Below, one piece after another: positions 8,203-11,531 of a DNA stretch of 11,531 bases (its first letter is position 1; each line of letters begins with the position of its first letter). Under the pieces are notes generated by a model. The model saw only the letters and a program-made list of their open reading frames with translations, did not search any database and had not been told where the DNA came from. The translations under genes and the position numbers were made by a program. The DNA comes from an uncultured Clostridium sp. GTDB lineage: Bacteria > Bacillota > Clostridia > Peptostreptococcales > Peptostreptococcaceae. The DNA lies in assembly GCA_900539645.1 (NCBI GenBank), contig UQCY01000052.1:1-11531 (forward strand), in the 5' to 3' direction.

Positions 8203-8230
8203 ATCATAACACTAATTCAACATTTGTCAA
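8203..8230 (-). promoter_or_regulatory. Strong promoter for nrdR-pgeF-phoP-phoR
   Basis: On the minus strand a perfect TTGACA (8230-8225), a 16-base spacer and TATGAT (8208-8203) preceded by TGT form a near-consensus vegetative promoter with an extended -10. The start point would be near 8196, giving a leader of about 60 bases before the nrdR ATG. It is the best promoter in the window. Confidence 0.8.
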
Positions 8231-8288
8231 CTCTTTTGAATATAAAAAGAAAAGGTAGCTAATTATCGCAGACAGATTTTATCCTTGT

Positions 8289-8406
8289 AAAAGTATAAGA
8301 AATAATTATCGTTCCAGGCTTCGGCGTTTCACCCTTTTATGTAACACATTTAAAAGTTGTGAAACGCCTGCAGATTGTCACTGATAATTTTATTTCTTAT
8401 ACTTTT
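8289..8406 (-). repeat. Structured repeat, copy C (complete, two nested stems)
   Basis: Read on the minus strand, the outer stem pairs 8390-8406 with 8289-8305 (17 bp, perfect). After a two-base bulge, 8383-8387 pairs with 8306-8310. Inside are block 1 GACAATCTGCA (8379-8369), inner stem GGCGTTTCAC (8368-8359) pairing perfectly with 8332-8323, the loop block TTTAAATGTGTTACATAAA (8354-8336), and GAAGCCTGGA (8322-8313). The blocks match copy B base for base while both stems are unrelated in sequence. It sits between the ftsZ terminator and the nrdR promoter, about 60 bases upstream of the -35 box, with its core in the direction of transcription. Confidence 0.85.
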
Positions 8407-8505
8407 TTTCAAGAATATCAATTTACTGCGCTAATATAGATACCTTTTCTTATTTACAAATCTTCAGTCGTAAGCAAAGTAATTCGCAAGCGAATTATAA
8501 AATGT
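8407..8505. other. AT-rich spacer with one palindrome
   Basis: This stretch lies between repeat copy C and the G+C-richer patch. It contains one perfect palindrome, TAATTCGC/GCGAATTA (8480-8497), with only two bases between the arms. There is no U-tract on either side, so it is not a terminator. No gene was seen. The region 8136-8728 as a whole is 593 bases without a supportable gene and is filled by a promoter, repeats and a terminator. Confidence 0.5.
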
Positions 8506-8682
8506 TTATATATTTAGTTTATTATAATATATATCACATACTGTTACCGGAGGTTCTACTCTTTTGCTAGATGTAGACGGACTGGCGCTGATTTTTTGCG
8601 GCTTGCCTTTTGGCTCGGGAATTTTAAACTCGACAATGCAGCTCGACTGCCTGGAGAGGAGGAGATAGTTAATTCCCGAGCA
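8506..8682 (-). other. Open frame without start codon in a G+C-richer patch; possible insertion relic
   Basis: From the TAG at 8683-8685 the minus strand stays open for 58 codons until TAA at 8506-8508. There is no ATG, GTG or TTG in frame and no ribosome binding site. The composition (GCC, AGC, CCG codons in 8540-8681) is unlike the AT-rich surroundings, and the frame includes one CAA glutamine codon, which is rare in the real genes here. I do not call it a gene. It may be part of a repeat unit or a remnant of inserted DNA. Confidence 0.35.
8613..8681 (+). repeat. Inverted repeat with possible reduced copy D of the structured repeat
   Basis: Arms GCTCGGGAATT (8613-8623) and AATTCCCGAGC (8671-8681) are a perfect 11-bp inverted repeat around 47 bases. 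Inside are GACAATGCA (8632-8640), which equals block 1 GACAATCTGCA minus two bases, and GCCTGGA (8649-8655), the end of block 3. They are separated by only eight bases, so the inner stem and apical loop are missing or reduced to GCAG/CTGC. The match could be chance, but order, orientation and enclosing arms all agree with copies B and C. Confidence 0.5.
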
Positions 8683-8684
8683 CT

Positions 8685-8716
8685 AAAAAAGGCTAACGCA
8701 AAATATTGCGTCAGCC
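8685..8716 (-). terminator. Intrinsic terminator of ftsZ
   Basis: On the minus strand, twelve bases after the ftsZ stop, GGCTGACGCAA pairs with TTGCGTTAGCC (11 bp, one G-U) around a four-base loop. Six T residues follow. It is a strong factor-independent terminator, which makes ftsZ a transcription unit of its own. Confidence 0.93.
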
Positions 8717-8728
8717 CGTATATACTAC

Positions 8729-9871
8729 TTATTTTCTTTTTCTTCTATTTCTTATAAATGAAGGTATTTCCATGTCTTCATCTACATCTATCTGAGGTTC
8801 AGAAACTGCTTTTGTTATTGATGGAGCTTCTTCTACAACAGTTGATTCAACTGTTGCCACCTCTTTATTTAATTCTTCTTTTATTATTTTTCTAGTTTCT
8901 TTAGCAACCTTCTGCATATCAGGATCGAATCCAGTTGCTATAACTGTAACAGTTACTTCATCACCTAATTCTTCCTTAACATTAGCACCGAAGATTAAAT
9001 CCACGTCTTCGTGACAAGATTCGTAGATTATGTTTGAAGCTTCGTTTATTTCAACTAAGCTTAGGTCTAATCCACCAGAGATGTTAAGTATAACTCCTCT
9101 TGCACCAACTATTGAAGTTTCAAGAAGTGGAGATTCTATAGCCTGTCTTACAGCTTCTATAGCCTTGTTGTCGCCTTTAGCGCTACCTATACCTATGTGA
9201 GCAAGACCTTTATCTCCCATTATTCTCTTAACATCGGCAAAGTCTAAGTTTATTATACCAGGAACTTTTATAAGTTCTGATACTGACTGTATAGCCTGTC
9301 TTAAAACATCATCCGCTATAGAGAATGCCTGAAGCATAGATGTATTTTTCTGAACAACCTGAAGTAATCTATCATTAGGTATAGTTATAAGAGTATCGAC
9401 TTTACTCTTTAACTCTTCTATACCAGTTTCAGCCTGTTTCATTCTTTTTCTACCTTCAAAAGTAAATGGTTTAGTAACTACACCAACTGTTAGTTTTCCC
9501 ATTTCTTTAGCTAACTGAGCGATAACTGGAGCAGCACCTGTTCCTGTTCCTCCACCCATTCCAGCTGTTATAAATACCATTTCTGAGTCTTCTAATAATT
9601 TTATTATTTCGTTTTTACTTTCTTCAGCAGCTTTTCTTCCAACTTCTGGATCAGCTCCTGCTCCAAGTCCTTTAGTTAATTTTTCACCGATCTGAACCTT
9701 GTATTCAGCTTTTGATCTACATAAAGCCTGTTTGTCTGTATTAACTGAAATAAAATCTACCCCATTTATTTTGGCATCAACCATTCCATCAACGGCATTA
9801 CTTCCACCGCCGCCGACACCGACAACCTTTATTTTGACCCATTCTTCTAATTCTACGTCAAAGCCTAGCAT
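8729..9871 (-). CDS. ftsZ: Cell division protein FtsZ
   Basis: FtsZ is a tubulin-like GTPase that polymerises into the division ring. Counting from the chosen start, visible marks are [13 protein letters not shown] (18-30), the tubulin signature [13 protein letters not shown] (104-116), a variable linker rich in V, E and T, and the C-terminal binding peptide [13 protein letters not shown]. The length is 380 residues. The ATG at 9869-9871 has AAGGAGG eight bases upstream and a conserved-looking N-terminus (MLGFD). The frame stays open another 26 codons to an ATG at 9949, but no ribosome binding site precedes that one. No ftsA or ftsQ is adjacent: murG is the next gene upstream. Confidence 0.98.
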   Translation of the reverse strand: MLGFDVELEEWVKIKVVGVGGGGSNAVDGMVDAKINGVDFISVNTDKQALCRSKAEYKVQIGEKLTKGLGAGADPEVGRKAAEESKNEIIKLLEDSEMVFITAGMGGGTGTGAAPVIAQLAKEMGKLTVGVVTKPFTFEGRKRMKQAETGIEELKSKVDTLITIPNDRLLQVVQKNTSMLQAFSIADDVLRQAIQSVSELIKVPGIINLDFADVKRIMGDKGLAHIGIGSAKGDNKAIEAVRQAIESPLLETSIVGARGVILNISGGLDLSLVEINEASNIIYESCHEDVDLIFGANVKEELGDEVTVTVIATGFDPDMQKVAKETRKIIKEELNKEVATVESTVVEEAPSITKAVSEPQIDVDEDMEIPSFIRNRRKRK

Positions 9872-9943
9872 CAATTCTCCTCCTTCTTTATCTCCAATAT
9901 AATACATCTTATCATCTATTACATATAATTTTCGTCCATCATG

Positions 9944-9968
9944 AATCATACTTATAACTCGTATGATT
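9944..9968. promoter_or_regulatory. 8-bp dyad in the ftsZ leader, possible operator
   Basis: AATCATAC (9944-9951) and GTATGATT (9961-9968) form a perfect inverted repeat with a nine-base spacer, 73 bases upstream of the ftsZ ATG. It lies between the likely promoters and the ribosome binding site. It could be a protein-binding site or a leader hairpin. No U-tract follows, so it is not a terminator. Confidence 0.35.
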
Positions 9969-9999
9969 ATAAATTTCCATTATATTTACATTAATAGCT

Positions 10000-10008
10000 A
10001 TAATACCA
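10000..10008 (-). promoter_or_regulatory. Possible second ftsZ promoter (extended -10 only)
   Basis: On the minus strand TGGTATTAT (10008-10000) is an extended -10 box much like the one used by the DUF512 operon. No -35 box is visible at the right distance (GTATAT at 17 bases). It is a weak call. Confidence 0.3.
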
Positions 10009-10050
10009 TTTTACTTCTAAACATATACTTATTGCAAGTCAATTTTAACA

Positions 10051-10079
10051 ATTATACAATAATTATGCAAAATTTTTAA
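10051..10079 (-). promoter_or_regulatory. Likely ftsZ promoter
   Basis: On the minus strand TTAAAA (10079-10074), a 17-base spacer and a perfect TATAAT (10056-10051) form a plausible vegetative promoter. The leader to the ftsZ ATG would be about 170 bases, unusually long for this window. The -35 box lies inside a 17-bp tandem repeat. Confidence 0.5.
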
Positions 10080-10112
10080 TAAATACAAATTTTTAATAAA
10101 TACAAATTTTTA
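10070..10112. repeat. 17-bp tandem repeat upstream of ftsZ
   Basis: The unit AAATTTTTAATAAATAC occurs at 10070-10086 and again at 10087-10103, with a nine-base partial third unit at 10104-10112. The copies are identical. The A/T runs are spaced about 1.6 helical turns apart. The repeat overlaps the -35 box of the likely ftsZ promoter and could be an UP-like element or simple replication slippage. The gap 9872-10161 between ftsZ and murG holds nothing else I can support. Confidence 0.75.
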
Positions 10113-10161
10113 TCACTTAAAAATGATATTACAGTCCTTTTTTAAATCAAATCTTTACGTT

Positions 10162-11262
10162 TTATTTAACTAATTCCTCAATTTCGTCATAAATTAATTT
10201 TATAGCTTCTGGTTTCCCAGCTTTTTTACTAGCTGCTGCCATATCTGATAATAGCGCTTCATCCCCCAGCATTTTAAACACAGCTTTATCTAATCTCTCA
10301 GGAGTAAGCTCTTTTTCTAATATCGCTATACCAGCGCCTTTTGCTTCTATACTTTTTGCATTGTATTCCTGATGATTTTCTGCAGTGTATGCTTTTGGTA
10401 TTATTATAGATGGTTTTCCAAGTGCAGTTATTTCAGCTAAAGATATCGCTCCAGCACTTCCTATAACTATATCACTTGCAGCTAGACCATTTGCCATATC
10501 TTCTAAATAAGGCATTACTCTCTGGTCTTTGTTTAATTTTATATCTTTTATTTCTTCCATAAAGCTATCATAGAATCTCTTACCTGTAGCAAATATAAAA
10601 GCTACATCTTCTTTTACCATGTGTTTTATTACTTTTTTCATGGCTTTATTAATTGTACTAGATCCACCACTACCACCGTAGCATAGCACTAGTTTTTTAT
10701 CCGGATCTATTCCAAGTTTTTTTCTAGCTTCAGTTTTATCAGCATCTAAAATTTCCTGTCTTACTGGGTTTCCAACGAATTTTAGTTTATGCTGACTAGC
10801 TTCTGGGAATCTTGCATGAGAATCCTCAAAACTAGTAAGTACCTTTGTAACTGTTTTTGATAATATTTTATTTGTAACACCTGGGAATGAGTTCTGCTCG
10901 TGAACTACACAAGGTATTTTTTTAATAGACGCGTTAAATAGTACAGGACCACTTACATATCCACCTGTACCTATTACAACATCTGGTTTGAATGTTTTTA
11001 CTATTTTCTTAGTCTGATGAAGACCTTTCATCAGTTTAAATACTCTTTTTACATTTTCTAAATCTACTTTTCTCTTAAATCCCTGAACAGTAACGGTTTC
11101 TAATCTATATCCATATTTTGGCACTATCTCAGATTCTATTCCGTTCTTTGTCCCAACAAAAAGAATTTCTGCATCTGGATTATTACTTTTTATTTCATTA
11201 GCTATGGCTATTGCTGGATAGACATGTCCTCCAGTTCCGCCGCCTGATAATATTACTCTCAT
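10162..11262 (-). CDS. murG: UDP-GlcNAc:lipid I N-acetylglucosaminyltransferase MurG
   Basis: MurG adds GlcNAc to lipid I on the inner face of the membrane to form lipid II, the last cytoplasmic step of peptidoglycan synthesis. Marks are GGGTGGHVYPA (7-17), IGTGGYVSGP (97-106), HEQNSFPG (121-128), the second glycine loop GGSGGSSTIN (196-205) and the donor-site stretch GSAGAISLAEITALGKP (268-284) followed by AENHQEYNA (294-302). The 366 residues are normal. The ATG start follows TAGGAGA by six bases. The gene has its own promoter and follows a strong terminator. No terminator was seen between murG and ftsZ, so some read-through into ftsZ is possible. Confidence 0.98.
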   Translation of the reverse strand: MRVILSGGGTGGHVYPAIAIANEIKSNNPDAEILFVGTKNGIESEIVPKYGYRLETVTVQGFKRKVDLENVKRVFKLMKGLHQTKKIVKTFKPDVVIGTGGYVSGPVLFNASIKKIPCVVHEQNSFPGVTNKILSKTVTKVLTSFEDSHARFPEASQHKLKFVGNPVRQEILDADKTEARKKLGIDPDKKLVLCYGGSGGSSTINKAMKKVIKHMVKEDVAFIFATGKRFYDSFMEEIKDIKLNKDQRVMPYLEDMANGLAASDIVIGSAGAISLAEITALGKPSIIIPKAYTAENHQEYNAKSIEAKGAGIAILEKELTPERLDKAVFKMLGDEALLSDMAAASKKAGKPEAIKLIYDEIEELVK

Positions 11263-11328
11263 TTCTTGTCTCCTATTTTTTTCAATTTATATAACTCAGC
11301 AATGGTTAATTCATATTCCACCTATAAT

Positions 11329-11356
11329 ATTATATCAGATTAACAATTTTTTTGAA
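11329..11356 (-). promoter_or_regulatory. Extended -10 promoter for murG
   Basis: On the minus strand TTCAAA (11356-11351), a 16-base spacer and a perfect TATAAT (11334-11329) preceded by TGA form an extended -10 promoter. Transcription would start near 11322, about 60 bases before the murG ATG. It lies after the edge terminator, where a promoter is needed. Confidence 0.65.
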
Positions 11357-11470
11357 CTCTTCTTTATAAGTTTATACTATTTTCGTTAAAATTTATTAAT
11401 TTCTTATAATTTTACTCATAATTTTTTAAGCAAAATAAAAAAATTTAAAACTTATAAAATTTCTTTCTCA

Positions 11471-11526
11471 AAAAAAATAAAAAAATACTGCCATAGAACA
11501 CCTTTAAAAGGTGTTCTTATGACAGT
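11471..11526 (-). terminator. Intrinsic terminator of the gene upstream of murG
   Basis: On the minus strand a long stem begins ACTGTCAT and pairs with ATGGCAGT. After one bulged A it continues as GAACACCTT with AAGGTGTTC. The total is about 18 bp with one G-U pair. It is followed by a T-rich run from 11485 down to 11471. It ends a transcript that enters from the right of the window (unseen gene; ftsW would be usual before murG) and makes murG the start of a new unit. Confidence 0.9.
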
Positions 11527-11531
11527 ACCTT

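Noticed and set aside
9872..9949. N-terminal extension of FtsZ by 26 residues
   Set aside because: No ribosome binding site before the upstream ATG, a strong one before the ATG at 9871, and FtsZ proteins normally begin near MLGFD.
10103..10140. Weak hairpin after murG (ATCATTTTTAAGTGAT on the minus strand) as a terminator
   Set aside because: About 7 AT-rich base pairs followed by A residues rather than T. It does not qualify.

Overview
This window reads as a core chromosomal segment of a low-G+C Firmicute. All ten recognisable protein genes lie on the minus strand. From right to left they are murG, ftsZ, nrdR, pgeF, an OmpR-type regulator with its histidine kinase, a DUF512 radical SAM protein, der, plsY and gpsA. 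This gene order and the family types point to class Clostridia, probably Peptostreptococcaceae or a close relative (inference, no search run). The spore genes that usually sit here in spore formers are not seen: spoIIGA-sigE-sigG after ftsZ, and spoIVA directly after gpsA. A non-sporulating lineage is therefore likely.

Four transcription units can be drawn. (1) murG stands alone: it is preceded by a strong terminator at the right edge (end of an unseen upstream gene) and has its own extended -10 promoter. (2) ftsZ stands alone, with a long AT-rich leader and a good terminator. (3) nrdR-pgeF-regulator-kinase starts from a near-consensus promoter and ends in an 11-bp terminator hairpin. (4) DUF512-der-plsY-gpsA starts from an extended -10 promoter and ends in a large palindrome just after gpsA.

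The genes cover envelope building (lipid II by MurG, phospholipid precursors by GpsA and PlsY), division (FtsZ), ribosome assembly (Der), nucleotide-reduction control (NrdR), peptidoglycan-precursor editing or purine metabolism (PgeF) and two-component signalling.

The most interesting content is in the gaps. Positions 121-184, 220-331 and 8289-8406 hold three copies of one structured repeat. The single-stranded blocks are conserved (GACAATCTGCA; TTTAAATGTGTTACATAAA in two copies; GAAGCCTGGA in two, GAAGCC in the third). The inner stem between them has an unrelated sequence in each copy yet is perfectly base-paired. Two copies also have long, unrelated outer stems. A possible reduced fourth copy lies at 8613-8681 in a patch richer in G+C than its surroundings. 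The pattern suggests selection on structure: a DNA hairpin element or an RNA. I do not recognise it as a named family.

A second genome-level signal is glutamine codon use. By hand count 60 of 62 glutamine codons in the ten genes are CAG, although the DNA is AT-rich.
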